A stretch of 38,976 nucleotides of DNA from Bacteroidales bacterium (GCA_024400415.1 JAKSMS010000017.1:1-38976), one strand, 5' to 3'. Numbered from the stretch's first letter, positions 16,102 through 25,005 are shown. Notes: generated by a model from the letters alone, not told the origin. Made by a program: numbers and translations.

Positions 16102-16280
16102 AAAAACGCAAAAAAGCCATTTAGTAATTGCTTGCTAACAATTCAAGCCGATTTGTTATCTTGCATCCTCGCTCACTTGTGCCTAAAGCCACTTGTCGAA
16201 AGCTTTGGTTCAAACAAGGCTGTCGGTCCAACCAGGCACTCGACGGCCTCATAGAAAAAGAGTAGTCGAACATGCTCTGC

Positions 16281-16427
16281 GTTTCAGTTTCAATTGTTTC
16301 AATTAAAAAAATGGATATACAATATCTCTTTATAGACTATTTAACTAATTAATATATAGATAGTTATATGGGGTTTAAAAGAGATGTGGGTACCTCAAAA
16401 AACAATTGAAACAACTGAAACTGAAAC
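16281..16427. repeat. 24-base inverted repeat flanking an AT-rich leader
   Basis: Bases 16281-16304 (GTTTCAGTTTCAATTG...) are the reverse complement of 16404-16427 with one mismatch, separated by 99 AT-rich bases. Each arm contains repeated GTTTCA hexamers. It lies just upstream of the truncated DUF3987 gene and may be its control region or an element boundary. Confidence 0.85.
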
Positions 16428-16466
16428 AAATTCTAAATTTATTTTTCTCTAAAAAGCAGTATTACA

Positions 16467-16823
16467 ATGAAATACGATATCACCAAACACACCCCTCCAC
16501 CGATGCCTGAGCTCGGCAGGGGCACAGAATGCCTCAAATTGATGCTCTCTCAGACCTCGAAAGACATGCACCAACCCATAGTTCCGATGTTTTTCCCGAT
16601 TTTGGGATCGCACATCACCGGAGTAAAATTTCAATATCCCGACCAAAGTTGGAAAGAACCGACCGGAATGATGGCTAACCTGGTGGCAGAAAGTGGCGGC
16701 AACAAGGGACAACTGTCCAATCTGGTGGAGGCCGTTTGCCGCGACTTCCGCAAGCACGACGACGAGGACTCCTCCAACCTCTGGCAGAGCAGACCCTCGC
16801 GAAGGCAGCATCGCTCTGAGTAA
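16467..16823 (+). pseudogene. N-terminal remnant of a DUF3987 (VirE/primase-helicase-like) protein
   Basis: The 118 residues (MKYDITKHTPPPMPELG..., ECLKLMLSQTSKDMHQPIVPM, FPILGSHITGVKFQYPD, MMANLVAESGGNKGQLSNLVEAVCRDFRKHD) match the start of large Bacteroidales DUF3987 proteins as I recall them; those run to several hundred residues. After residue ~103 the sequence turns into unrelated SSNLWQSRPSRRQHRSE and stops. The ATPase-like remainder is absent, so this is a truncated relic, though the start and leader are intact and a short peptide might still be made. Codon use near the break is unlike the rest. Flanking repeats and an orphan promoter belong to the same wrecked element. Confidence 0.8.
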
Positions 16824-16862
16824 TCTCCGTATTATCTCCGACCTATCTCCGTATCAACTCCG
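16823..16862 (+). repeat. ATCTCCG repeats at 11-base spacing
   Basis: ATCTCCG begins at 16823, 16834 and 16845, with a degenerate copy (AACTCCG) at 16856, exactly 11 bases apart. The array begins at the stop codon of the DUF3987 remnant. Confidence 0.85.
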
Positions 16863-17171
16863 ATGCCATAGGCCGAAGAAACCCCTCCTCTTGAAGCCAT
16901 AGAATACCCAAAAAGAGGTAGGAAACCATCAATAAACATCTCTGCGAACCCTAACAAAACGACCATTATGGTACAAGTCTGCCGCCTTGTGCGGCGGTCT
17001 GCATCATTGTGCAGCAATCCGAAAAATTCGAGCCAACGGCCTTCGTATCTTTGCAGTGTCTTTCTGACAAGTGGCCGAGAGTACAAGTGTATAAGTGTAC
17101 AAGTGGTTTGAAGTGGTTTTCTTTGGTGAAGTTAAGGCAATACGAATAGTAGGACTGGCATATTAGAACCT
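16824..17171. other. 348-base gene-free remainder of the DUF3987 element
   Basis: Holds the end of the ATCTCCG array, two adjacent 5-bp stem-loops (CCGCC/GGCGG at 16982-16997 and CTGCA/TGCAG at 16999-17014), a -7 element at 17046-17053, and four AAGTG-containing repeats at about 17079-17117 with spacing near 10-11 bases. No gene follows the promoter before the terminator at 17172. In related loci I recall an HU-like DNA-binding gene after such a leader; none remains here. Confidence 0.6.
17046..17053 (+). promoter_or_regulatory. orphan -7 element without downstream gene
   Basis: TATCTTTG matches TAnnTTTG. No convincing TTTG lies 19-21 bases upstream. Any transcript would run through the AAGTG repeats into the terminator of the opposing TPR gene. 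Confidence 0.4.
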
Positions 17172-17202
17172 AAAAAAAAAGAGGTCCTGGTCGGACCTCT
17201 TT
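17172..17202 (-). terminator. intrinsic terminator of the TPR gene
   Basis: On the minus strand AAAGAGGTCC, a five-base loop and GGACCTCTTT (17202-17178) are followed by a run of T (17177-17172). It lies 26 bases past the TPR gene's stop codon. Confidence 0.92.
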
Positions 17203-17227
17203 CTGTATGATTCTTTTTTGAGATGAA

Positions 17228-18469
17228 TTATTTCTGGGCTTGGGCTGCTTCAATCTGAGCAACGCGCTCACGAACGGCCTTCATGTCGTCCATGCGCTCG
17301 AGGCGGGCATAGACTTCGCGAAGTGCTAAGAGGCATGAGTGGAGGTTTGCACGCTGTGCATCGATTTCCTGCTGTGAGGTAAGTCCGTCGATATAGCTGA
17401 TAGCGCTCTTGAGGTATGGCTCTGACTGTGAGTACAGGCCAAGTGCCTCTTCGCCAAGCTTGGTCATGAGGGCTGCTGACTCATCGTCAACTGGATCGAT
17501 GGCCTCTGATGCTTTACGCTTGTCGATAGCGCGGTTGAAAAGCATGGATGCAATACCGAAGTTGGCTTCAAACTGGCTTGGAACCAAGCTGAGGGACTCT
17601 TTGTATTTTACCTCGGCGCCATCGTAGTCGCCTGCGTTGGAAAGGATGCCGCCTACTGCGCTAAGAAGCTGTGCATGCACTGTGGGGTTATCTTTGGTCA
17701 GCTGCTCGGCCTGGGCGAGGCTTTCCTTTGCCTTATCCATATTTTGGTTGGCGAGGTATGCGTCTGCCTGGAGGGTGTATGCATTGTAGTCTTTAGGACA
17801 GTTCTTTACAAAGTTGGATGCTACCTTGAAGGCTTCGTCGTTCTTGCCCTGGGCTTTGTATACGCCAAAGAGCAGCTGGTATACTTTTGCCTTGTCGGAG
17901 CGCTTGCGCACGAGGGTGTTGAAGTCCTTGATGAGTGATGCGGTGTCTTTAAGTGCATATGCACAGAGGCCTGCCAGATAGTATGAATCGTTGGATGACT
18001 TGGCGTTGCCAGACTCGTTGAACATCTTGATGGCGGATTCGCACTTCTGCATTGCCTCGGCATAATTGCCTGCGTTGTAGAGGTCGATACCTGCGTTGCT
18101 GCATTCGATACCGATGATGTTGAGGAGCTGGTTGTTCTGGTCGGCGAACTCTTTGCCTTCGTCGAGGCGCTTGCACTCGATGCATGCGTTGTAGGCCTGG
18201 TCGCGCCAGTCGGCTGGGGTTTCGCCCTTCCACTTGAATCCATTAGGATTAATTGGGTACTGGCCGACGTGGATATAGATCTTGGCTTTGTAGAACCAGG
18301 TCTTTGCGTCTACGTTCTTGTCGCTGGTTACGGCGAGATCGATCTCTTCCTTAGCCTTGTTGAGGTACTTCTTATTCAGGTATGAGATGGCACTCTGAAG
18401 GTGCATCTGCTGTGCGCCTGCTGCGAAGCAGAAAGCCACAAGGGCAATAAGAATGGTGATTTTCTTCAT
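17228..18469 (-). CDS. exported tetratricopeptide-repeat protein
   Basis: A 413-residue protein with a signal peptide at residues 1-19 (MKKITILIALVAFCFAAGA, cleavage before QQ). The rest is helical with several TPR-like pairs, for example GIDLYNAGNYAEAMQKCESAIKMF, VYKAQGKNDEAFKVASNFVKNCP, ADAYLANQNMDKAKESLAQAEQL and SNAGDYDGAEVKYKESLSLVP, each with the small-residue/aromatic spacing of TPRs. It is expected in the periplasm as a protein-protein scaffold; the partner is unknown. It follows gyrA by 90 bases in the same direction. I recall a TPR gene behind gyrA in other Bacteroidales, so the order looks conserved. Confidence 0.88.
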   Translation of the reverse strand: MKKITILIALVAFCFAAGAQQMHLQSAISYLNKKYLNKAKEEIDLAVTSDKNVDAKTWFYKAKIYIHVGQYPINPNGFKWKGETPADWRDQAYNACIECKRLDEGKEFADQNNQLLNIIGIECSNAGIDLYNAGNYAEAMQKCESAIKMFNESGNAKSSNDSYYLAGLCAYALKDTASLIKDFNTLVRKRSDKAKVYQLLFGVYKAQGKNDEAFKVASNFVKNCPKDYNAYTLQADAYLANQNMDKAKESLAQAEQLTKDNPTVHAQLLSAVGGILSNAGDYDGAEVKYKESLSLVPSQFEANFGIASMLFNRAIDKRKASEAIDPVDDESAALMTKLGEEALGLYSQSEPYLKSAISYIDGLTSQQEIDAQRANLHSCLLALREVYARLERMDDMKAVRERVAQIEAAQAQK

Positions 18470-18559
18470 GGTTATTTTCTTTATGTGTTTATTCAGTTAG
18501 TGCTTTTATTAACGAAGTTCTTGCGTTCCTATTGTTGGTTTAAGAATTATTAGCAGTAT

Positions 18560-21076
18560 TTACTCTTGGGTGTTCTCTGCGTTTTCGGTGCCTTCGCTGC
18601 CCTCTTCTGGATTTTCGAGCTCCTCATCTTCAGGAGAAGCTGGCACCTTGGTGATGCTGGCGATATAGTCTTTGCCTCTGAGGTTGATGAGTTTTACGCC
18701 TTGGGTGTTTCTACCAAGAACGCGGAGTTCGTTGACCTTCATCCTGATGGTGATGCCTGAGCGGTTGATGATCATCAGGTCTTCCTCTTCGGTGACGTTG
18801 GTGATGGCTATCAGCTGGCCGGTCTTTTCGGTCATCTGGATGGTCTTGACGCCCTTGCCGCCGCGATGGGTGATGCGATACTCTTCTAGGCTTGAGCGCT
18901 TGCCGTAGCCCTGCTCCGAAACCACAAGGATGTCTTCTTCGTTGTTGGCGACGCAGAGCATGCCTACCACGCCGTCGTTGTCGTCGGCCAAGGTGATGCC
19001 CTTGACGCCGCTGGAGTTACGTCCCATGCCACGGAATTCGTCTTCTGGGCAGCGTACCACCTTGCCGGCCTTTGAGGCTATGAGCAGTTCGCTCTGGCCG
19101 TCGGTAAGGCATGCGGTAAGGAGTTCGTCGTTCTCGCGGATATTGACTGCGATGATGCCTTTGACTCTTGGTCTGGAGTATGCCTCGAGGGATGTCTTCT
19201 TCACGATACCGTTCTTGGTGCACATTACGATATAGTGGTTGTTCAGATATTCCTCGTCGGAGAGGTTCTCGACATTGACGTAGGCGCGCACCTTGTCGTC
19301 GTGCTCTATGTTGATGAGGTTGAGGATGGCGCGGCCCTTGGCGTTCTTTTCGCCCTCGGGGATCTCGAAGGCGCGCATCCAGTAGCAGCGGCCCTTCTCG
19401 GTAAAGAAAAGCAGGTAGTTGTGGTTGGTGGCGGTGAAGATGTGCTCTACAAAGTCTTCGTTGCGTACGGACGAGCCTTTTGAACCTACTCCTCCGCGGC
19501 TTTGGAGCCTATATTCGTCGAGGCGGGTGCGCTTGATGTATCCGAGGTGGGATATGGTGATTACTACCTGGTCGTTAGGAATGGTGTCTTCTATCTTCCA
19601 GCCCACGGCGTCGTACTTGATAGCCGTGCGGCGGTCGTCGCCGTATTTCTCGCGTATCTCTATCATTTCGTCCTTGATCACCTGCATCAGCACATTGTGG
19701 TCGCCAAGTATCTCTTTGCAGCGCTCGATGAAGGCCATCTTCTCGTCGTATTCGTCCTGGAGCTTCTGGCGCTCCATGCCGGTAAGCTGGCGGAGGCGCA
19801 TCTCTACGATGGCGGCTGCCTGTATCTCGGTGAATCCCCACTTGTCGATAAGGCCCTGGCGTGCCTCTTCGACGGTGGCCGAACTGCGGATGAGGTTGAT
19901 CACCTCGTCGATAATGTCGATGGCTTTCAGGAATCCCTGGAGTATATGTGCACGGCGCTCGGCCTCTGCCATCTCGAACTTGGTGCGGCGGGTAACCACT
20001 TCTTCGCGATGCTCCACGAAGTTCTGGATGAGGTCCTTGAGGTTGAGCAGCATAGGCCTGCCCTTCACGAGGGCGATATTGTTGACTGCAAAGCTTGACT
20101 GCAGCTCGCTCATCTGGTACAGCTTGTTGAGGATCACGCTAGGCATCACGTCATGACGGAGGACGTAGACTACGCGGATGCCGTCCTTGTCGCTCTCGTC
20201 GCGAATGTCGGTAATGCCTTCGATCTTCTTTTCCTGTACGAGCTGGGCCTGCTTCTTGATCATTTCGGCCTTATTCACACCATAGGGGATGGTGCTGCAC
20301 ACGATGATGTTCCTGCCCTTGGCGTCCTGGTCTATCTCGCAGTCTGCGCGAAGGATGATGCTGCCGCGGCCGGTATTGTAGGCGTCGATAACGCCATTAT
20401 AGCCATAGATGGTGCCGCCGCCTGGGAAGTCGGGAGCGGGCACGTGCTTCATGAGTTCGTCTATCGTGATCTCGTTATTGTCGATATAGGCTATGCAGCC
20501 GTCCATCACCTCGCGGAGGTTGTGGGTCGGCATATTGGTGGCCATACCTACAGCGATACCGTTCGATCCATTGATGAGGAGGTTTGGTATCTTGGCTGGG
20601 AGCACGCTTGGTTCCTCGCGGTCGTTGTCGTAGGTTGGCACCATGTCTACGGTGTCTTTGTTGATATCGGCAAGCATCTCGTTGGTGATCTGCTTCATGC
20701 GCACCTCGGTGTAACGCATGGCTGCAGCGCCGTCGCCGTCGATTGAGCCGAAGTTTCCTTGTCCGTCAACAAGGCAGTAGCGCATGTTCCAATCCTGGGC
20801 CAGGCGCACCACGGCTCCGTAAACGGATGAGTCGCCGTGTGGGTGGTACTTACCCAGCACTTCGCCGACTACGGTTGCCGACTTCTTGTGGGCCGTGTTG
20901 TAGTAGAGGCCCATGTCGTTCATGGCGTAGAGTATACGGCGATGAACGGGCTTCAGGCCGTCCCTTACATCGGGCAGAGCACGGGATACGATCACCGACA
21001 TTGCATAGTCGATGTAGGCAGTCTTCATCGTGGTTTCGATGTCGACCTTGGTGATTTTTTCGTTTTCCGAAATCAT
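18560..21076 (-). CDS. gyrA: DNA gyrase subunit A
   Basis: The breakage-reunion subunit of gyrase, 838 residues. The catalytic Tyr122 lies in AAMRYTEVRM, matching E. coli numbering. The quinolone-determining region reads HPHGDSSVYGAVVR with Ser83 retained and Gly at position 87. The C-terminal beta-pinwheel carries the GyrA-box-like QSRGGVGSKG and repeated blade motifs (VVRCPEDEFRGMGRNSSGVKGI, GKRSSLEEYRITHRGGKGVKTI). The protein ends in an acidic tail (about 25 residues rich in Glu). It is read as GyrA, not ParC, because of the GyrA-box and full set of C-terminal blades. A canonical promoter sits 66 bases upstream. Confidence 0.97.
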   Translation of the reverse strand: MISENEKITKVDIETTMKTAYIDYAMSVIVSRALPDVRDGLKPVHRRILYAMNDMGLYYNTAHKKSATVVGEVLGKYHPHGDSSVYGAVVRLAQDWNMRYCLVDGQGNFGSIDGDGAAAMRYTEVRMKQITNEMLADINKDTVDMVPTYDNDREEPSVLPAKIPNLLINGSNGIAVGMATNMPTHNLREVMDGCIAYIDNNEITIDELMKHVPAPDFPGGGTIYGYNGVIDAYNTGRGSIILRADCEIDQDAKGRNIIVCSTIPYGVNKAEMIKKQAQLVQEKKIEGITDIRDESDKDGIRVVYVLRHDVMPSVILNKLYQMSELQSSFAVNNIALVKGRPMLLNLKDLIQNFVEHREEVVTRRTKFEMAEAERRAHILQGFLKAIDIIDEVINLIRSSATVEEARQGLIDKWGFTEIQAAAIVEMRLRQLTGMERQKLQDEYDEKMAFIERCKEILGDHNVLMQVIKDEMIEIREKYGDDRRTAIKYDAVGWKIEDTIPNDQVVITISHLGYIKRTRLDEYRLQSRGGVGSKGSSVRNEDFVEHIFTATNHNYLLFFTEKGRCYWMRAFEIPEGEKNAKGRAILNLINIEHDDKVRAYVNVENLSDEEYLNNHYIVMCTKNGIVKKTSLEAYSRPRVKGIIAVNIRENDELLTACLTDGQSELLIASKAGKVVRCPEDEFRGMGRNSSGVKGITLADDNDGVVGMLCVANNEEDILVVSEQGYGKRSSLEEYRITHRGGKGVKTIQMTEKTGQLIAITNVTEEEDLMIINRSGITIRMKVNELRVLGRNTQGVKLINLRGKDYIASITKVPASPEDEELENPEEGSEGTENAENTQE

Positions 21077-21141
21077 TGTGTATATATTATATTATTGTTT
21101 TCTAATATATTATATCGTACGCGCGCACACGTACAACAAAG

Positions 21142-21172
21142 CAAAGATACGCATTATTCTGCTAACGGCAAA
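21142..21172 (-). promoter_or_regulatory. gyrA promoter
   Basis: Minus-strand TTTG (21172-21169), 19-base spacer, TATCTTTG (21149-21142): full match to the Bacteroidetes consensus, with an AT-rich leader to the gyrA ATG at 21076. Confidence 0.8.
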
Positions 21173-21434
21173 ACAAAGTTATCAACAATTATGAACAATT
21201 TAGAATTTTTCACACTATTCGGCCTCCCCTACTCTGTCCTGTTCTTGGCCCGTTCGGGCTCAAAACGGCCAATTCTGCGCACCTCTCCGTCTTGACGGGC
21301 AATTCCACCACCCGCTGTCCGCTAAGGCGCCAGGCACGCAATTTCGACCCAAGGGAGGCTCATGACCGCCCTTATTATCCCTGCCTATCGACCGATCATC
21401 AGCACGACTTCTCTGTCCCGTATTGCCGGAGTTG

Positions 21435-21478
21435 ACCGCCAGATAGGACGGAGAAAACCGCCAGTTGGGACGGGGAAA
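21435..21478. repeat. 22-base imperfect tandem duplication
   Basis: ACCGCCAG-A-TAGGACGG... at 21435-21456 and ACCGCCAGTTGGGACGG... at 21457-21478 differ at three positions. Confidence 0.8.
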
Positions 21479-21492
21479 GCCTTTCTACGACA

Positions 21493-21516
21493 AAAGGCCG
21501 CACTATGGCGGCCTTT
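21493..21516 (-). terminator. terminator of the acyl-CoA synthetase gene
   Basis: AAAGGCCGC/GCGGCCTTT, 9 bp, six-base loop. On the minus strand a short T-run follows. It sits 20 bases beyond the stop codon at 21537. Confidence 0.8.
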
Positions 21517-21536
21517 CTTATCGCGGAATCGATAGT

Positions 21537-23609
21537 TTATTTCTCGATGCGGATGCGGGCGTCTACTGCAGTAACGTAGCGTGGATTGCCCAGGAGTGGG
21601 TTGAGGTCCATCTCTACGATTTCTGGAGCTGCCTGCACGAGGGCGCTTACGCGGGCTACCTGCTCGGCATAGAGGTCGAGGTTTACGGCTTCCTGGCCGC
21701 GCACGCCTTCGAGGATCTTGTAGCCGCGGAGGTTCTTCAGCATATCCTTAGCCTCTGCTGCGGTGATTGGCACGAGGGCGGTCTGAACGTCTTTCAGCAC
21801 CTCGATGAAGATGCCGCCAAGGCCGAAGAAGATCTGGTGGCCGAAGGTCTCATCCTTGATGGCTCCGATATATACGTCGGTACCGTCAAGCATTGGGTAC
21901 ATCTCTACGGCATAGGTCTCTGGGATAACGATCAGGCGGTCAAACTCCTTGGCAACGGTGTCGAGGTCTTTTACGCCGAGGGTGACGCCACCCACGTCGC
22001 TCTTGTGCAGAGGACCAACGACTTTCATTACGAGAGGCATATCTTTGCTTACGCCCACTTTCTTGGCGAATGCAAGTGCATCTTCCTTCTTGTCCACCTC
22101 AACGGAGATCTTGCGGCTGATGCCTGCTGCGTCGAGAAGCTCGTTGTAGTCGCTAATCTCGAGGTAGCCGCTCTTGCAGCGGTCGATGGTCTTGCGGATG
22201 CGGGCCACGTCGATTGCTGGCTGCTCTACGTTTTCTGGCTGTGGCTTAGGGGTGTTGTATACCTTGCAGAGGGCGTTGCCGAATACGCACTCTTCTGGGA
22301 AGTTGATGCGGCCCTTGTTGTTGATGAAGTCGGCAATTTCGTCCTTTACGTTGATGATGGAAGGCAGGATTGGGAAGATAGGCTTCTTGCAGGTCTTCAT
22401 CTTCTCGTCGAGCACTTTGTATACTTCGTAGTTGGGGAACAGTCCTGGAGAACCGAAGATAACGGCCATGCAGTCGATATTGTCGAAGTCGTTCTCGCAA
22501 GCGTCGATGATGTAGCCGAGCTGCTCGGCAGTACCGGTGGCGAGGAAGTCGATAGGGTTGCCTACTGACGAGCCGCCGAAGAGCTTGGAGAGGAGTTCCT
22601 GAGCCTTAGGACCCTCGATGTGTGGCACGTCCATGCCGCCGTTTGAGAGCACATCGGTGAGCATTACTGCAGGACCGCCAGCGTGGGTGATAACGGCCAT
22701 GTTCTTGCCTTTCACTTCTGGGTGCATGAAGATGGAGCATACGGTGGTCAGTTCCTGACGATTCTGGCAGCGAACGATGCCTGCCTTGCGGAACAGGGCG
22801 TCTACGGCTGCGTCGTTGGTGGCCAGTGCGCCGGTATGGCTAGATGCGGCACGGCTGCCTGCTGCTGAACCGCCAGACTTGATAGCGGCGATGCGGCATC
22901 CCTTGTTGATAAGGCTGCGGCTGTGCTTGAGAAGCTTCATTGGGTTGCTTACCTTCTCCATGTAGAGCATGATTACGTGGCTGCTCTTCTCTGGGTCGAA
23001 GGTGTTGTCGAGATGCTCCAGAACGTCCTCGATGCCGAGCTGGGCGCAGTTGCCTACTGCCCAAACGCTGTTGAACTTAAGGCCGTTGCTGATACCATAC
23101 TCTTTGATGAATACGGCGGTGGCGCCTGATCCGGTGATGAAGTCTACGCCCTTAGGGTCGAGGCTTGGGATAGGAGCGTCGAATGCGCCGCAGTAGTTGG
23201 TGTTGAGGAATCCGGTGCAGTTGGGTCCGATCAGCGAGCCGCCAACAGCATTGATGGCGTCCACCATGCGCTTTTCGAGGGCGGCGCCTTCTGCGTTTTC
23301 CTCTGAGAAGCCTGCGCTTACGCAGATAAAGCCTTTGGTGCCCTTCTGGGTGGTGAGGGTCTCAACGGTGGCTGGGCAGAACTTGGCAGCGATTGCCAGG
23401 ATTGCGCAGTCTACCTGAGGAAGCTCTTCTACTGATGCGAAGCACTTGATGCCCTGCACTTCGGACTCTTTTGGGTTAACGGCATAAATCTGGCCTTTGA
23501 AGCCGCTGTCGATAAGGTTTTTGAGCACCTTTCCGCCAGGCTTCTGAACATTGCTCGAGGCACCGCAAACTACGATGCTTCTAGGTTCGAGTAATTCTTT
23601 TGCTATCAT
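21537..23609 (-). CDS. acetate-CoA ligase (ADP-forming) family protein, fused alpha and beta parts
   Basis: A 690-residue cytoplasmic enzyme of the ADP-forming acyl-CoA synthetase family, which converts acyl-CoA, ADP and phosphate to acid, CoA and ATP. Order: CoA-binding domain (PRSIVVCGASSNVQKPGGKVLKNL, residues 9-32), succinyl-CoA-ligase-like domain with SLIGPNCTGFLNT (~125-137), the phosphohistidine segment SSHTGALA with H258, then a C-terminal ATP-grasp domain (~470-690) with VMKVVGPLHKSDVGGVTLGV and FFGLGGIFIEVLKDV. Both parts are on one chain, the common bacterial arrangement. The acyl specificity cannot be read from sequence. It follows a CoA-transferase gene by 97 bases but also has its own promoter. 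Related protein acetyl/acyltransferases (Pat) carry an extra GNAT domain, absent here. Confidence 0.9.
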   Translation of the reverse strand: MIAKELLEPRSIVVCGASSNVQKPGGKVLKNLIDSGFKGQIYAVNPKESEVQGIKCFASVEELPQVDCAILAIAAKFCPATVETLTTQKGTKGFICVSAGFSEENAEGAALEKRMVDAINAVGGSLIGPNCTGFLNTNYCGAFDAPIPSLDPKGVDFITGSGATAVFIKEYGISNGLKFNSVWAVGNCAQLGIEDVLEHLDNTFDPEKSSHVIMLYMEKVSNPMKLLKHSRSLINKGCRIAAIKSGGSAAGSRAASSHTGALATNDAAVDALFRKAGIVRCQNRQELTTVCSIFMHPEVKGKNMAVITHAGGPAVMLTDVLSNGGMDVPHIEGPKAQELLSKLFGGSSVGNPIDFLATGTAEQLGYIIDACENDFDNIDCMAVIFGSPGLFPNYEVYKVLDEKMKTCKKPIFPILPSIINVKDEIADFINNKGRINFPEECVFGNALCKVYNTPKPQPENVEQPAIDVARIRKTIDRCKSGYLEISDYNELLDAAGISRKISVEVDKKEDALAFAKKVGVSKDMPLVMKVVGPLHKSDVGGVTLGVKDLDTVAKEFDRLIVIPETYAVEMYPMLDGTDVYIGAIKDETFGHQIFFGLGGIFIEVLKDVQTALVPITAAEAKDMLKNLRGYKILEGVRGQEAVNLDLYAEQVARVSALVQAAPEIVEMDLNPLLGNPRYVTAVDARIRIEK

Positions 23610-23643
23610 TTTTTATAGTGTATTTATTATTATCTAGATTTTG

Positions 23644-23675
23644 CAAAGTTACAAATTATTTTCCAATTCAGCAAA
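23644..23675 (-). promoter_or_regulatory. promoter of the ADP-forming acyl-CoA synthetase gene
   Basis: Minus-strand TTTG (23675-23672), 20-base spacer, TAACTTTG (23651-23644), 35 bases before the ATG at 23609. Confidence 0.7.
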
Positions 23676-23706
23676 AATATTATTGCTTTTAACGTTTCGG
23701 ACAATA

Positions 23707-25005
23707 TCAAAACGTATGATAATGTGGTCCAAAACGCTCAAAAGCAGCCCTATCCAAATCTTCTTGGGCACTAGGGTGTGCGATGCTGATTATGAGTTTT
23801 GCACGTTCTTGCAGCGACTTGCCGTAGAGGTTCACGGCTCCATATTCGGTAACGAGATAGTGCACAAGATTCCTTGGAGTCACCACGCCGGCGCCTTCTG
23901 TCAGCGTAGGCACTATCTTGCTCACTCCCTTCAGCGTGGCCGAAGGCATGGCTATGATTGCCTTGCCGCCCTTGGACATGCTTGCGCCCATCATGAAGTC
24001 CACCTGGCCGCCGCAGCCGCTATAGAACTTTGTGCCTATCGAGTCGGCGCACACCTGGCCGGTGACGTCCACCTGCAGGGCGGAATTGATGGCGCATACC
24101 TTGGGATTCATAGCTATGGAGTTGGGGGAATTGGAATACTTCACGTCCATCATGTACACGCCCGGATTATCGTCCACAAAGTCATACACTTTCTTTGAAC
24201 CCATCACGAAGGTGGCCACGATACGGTTGCGGCGCACTATCTTGTTGGAGCCATTGATCACGCCGCGCTCCACCAAGGGGAGCACTCCGTCTGAGAACAT
24301 CTCGGTGTGTATGCCTAGGTTCTTGTGGTTGTCGAGCTGTGCCAGCACTGCATTGGGGATAGATCCGATGCCCATCTGGAGGCAGGCGCCGTCCTCTACC
24401 AGGCAGGCTACATGCTTTCCAATCTGCACGTCGGTATCGGACACTGGAGGCTGGGTGGCCTGAAAGAGCGGCGAGTGGTCTTCAACCCATATGTCTATAT
24501 CGTCGACAGGGATGATGGAGTGTCCCCAAGTGCGGGGCATGTTCTCGTTGACCACGGCTATCACGGTCTTGGCATTCTGCACAGCGGCGAGGGTGGTGCC
24601 AACTGAGGGACCTAGCGACACATAGCCGTGGCGGTCTGGCGGTGTCACCATGATCATGGCTACGTCTACGGGTATCACGTGCTGGCGATACAGCTTCTGA
24701 GTCTCGCTCAGCGAGATGGGTATATAGTCGGCCCAGCCTTCCTGCACAGCCTTGCGCACATTGGCGCCTACGAAGAACGACTGGTTGAAGAAGATGCCGC
24801 TAAAGCGCTCGTCGGCATAGTCGGCACGGCCTTCGGTATGGAGGTGGTGGATACGCACATCGCGAAGGTCGCCATTCTCGCCTCGGCGACAGAGTGCGTC
24901 TGCCAATATCTGAGGGAATCCAGCAACGCCAGAGAAGTGTACATGGTCGCCGCTTTTCACGGCTTTCACAGCCTCGTCGGCGCTCACAAATCGAATAGGT
25001 TTCAT
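23707..25005 (-). CDS. acetyl-CoA hydrolase/transferase family CoA-transferase (4-hydroxybutyrate/butyrate type)
   Basis: The ATG at 25005 is preferred because the 23 residues added by the upstream ATG (25074) show no family features and overlap the promoter; this gives 432 residues. The family is the class I CoA-transferases related to 4-hydroxybutyrate and butyryl-CoA:acetate CoA-transferases. Visible: SGDHVHFSGVAGFPQ near the N-terminus, VMVTPPDRHGYVSLGPS around 118-134, the active-site Glu E235 in GIHTEMFSDGV, and FYSGCGGQVDFMMGASMSKGGKAIIAMPS in the second domain. It moves CoA between carboxylates, with acetate a probable acceptor. Together with the downstream ADP-forming synthetase it could release acids from acyl-CoA and capture the energy as ATP; the exact acyl group is unknown. 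Confidence 0.88.
   Translation of the reverse strand: MKPIRFVSADEAVKAVKSGDHVHFSGVAGFPQILADALCRRGENGDLRDVRIHHLHTEGRADYADERFSGIFFNQSFFVGANVRKAVQEGWADYIPISLSETQKLYRQHVIPVDVAMIMVTPPDRHGYVSLGPSVGTTLAAVQNAKTVIAVVNENMPRTWGHSIIPVDDIDIWVEDHSPLFQATQPPVSDTDVQIGKHVACLVEDGACLQMGIGSIPNAVLAQLDNHKNLGIHTEMFSDGVLPLVERGVINGSNKIVRRNRIVATFVMGSKKVYDFVDDNPGVYMMDVKYSNSPNSIAMNPKVCAINSALQVDVTGQVCADSIGTKFYSGCGGQVDFMMGASMSKGGKAIIAMPSATLKGVSKIVPTLTEGAGVVTPRNLVHYLVTEYGAVNLYGKSLQERAKLIISIAHPSAQEDLDRAAFERFGPHYHTF

Larger units (their letters stand above)
16027..16466. other. 440-base gene-free region upstream of hyd genes and the DUF3987 remnant
   Basis: Contains the hyd promoter candidate near 16068-16101 and, to the right, the AT-rich inverted-repeat leader of the DUF3987 remnant (16281-16427). 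No coding sequence could be supported between them. Confidence 0.65.
21077..21536. other. 460-base intergenic region between gyrA and the acyl-CoA synthetase gene
   Basis: Holds the gyrA promoter, about 250 bases of GC-rich sequence without a supported gene, a 22-base imperfect tandem duplication at 21435-21478 and a terminator at 21493-21516. The GC-rich part repeats short words such as GACGG and CGGGCAATTCC, but no protein features appear. Confidence 0.65.

Noticed and set aside
16449..16811. Minus-strand 120-residue frame over the DUF3987 remnant
   Set aside because: Antisense to a recognisable protein remnant, with no motif of its own.
20800..20850. Quinolone-resistance change in GyrA
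   Set aside because: Ser83 is retained; Gly at position 87 differs from E. coli but I believe it is the normal Bacteroidales residue, so no resistance is claimed.
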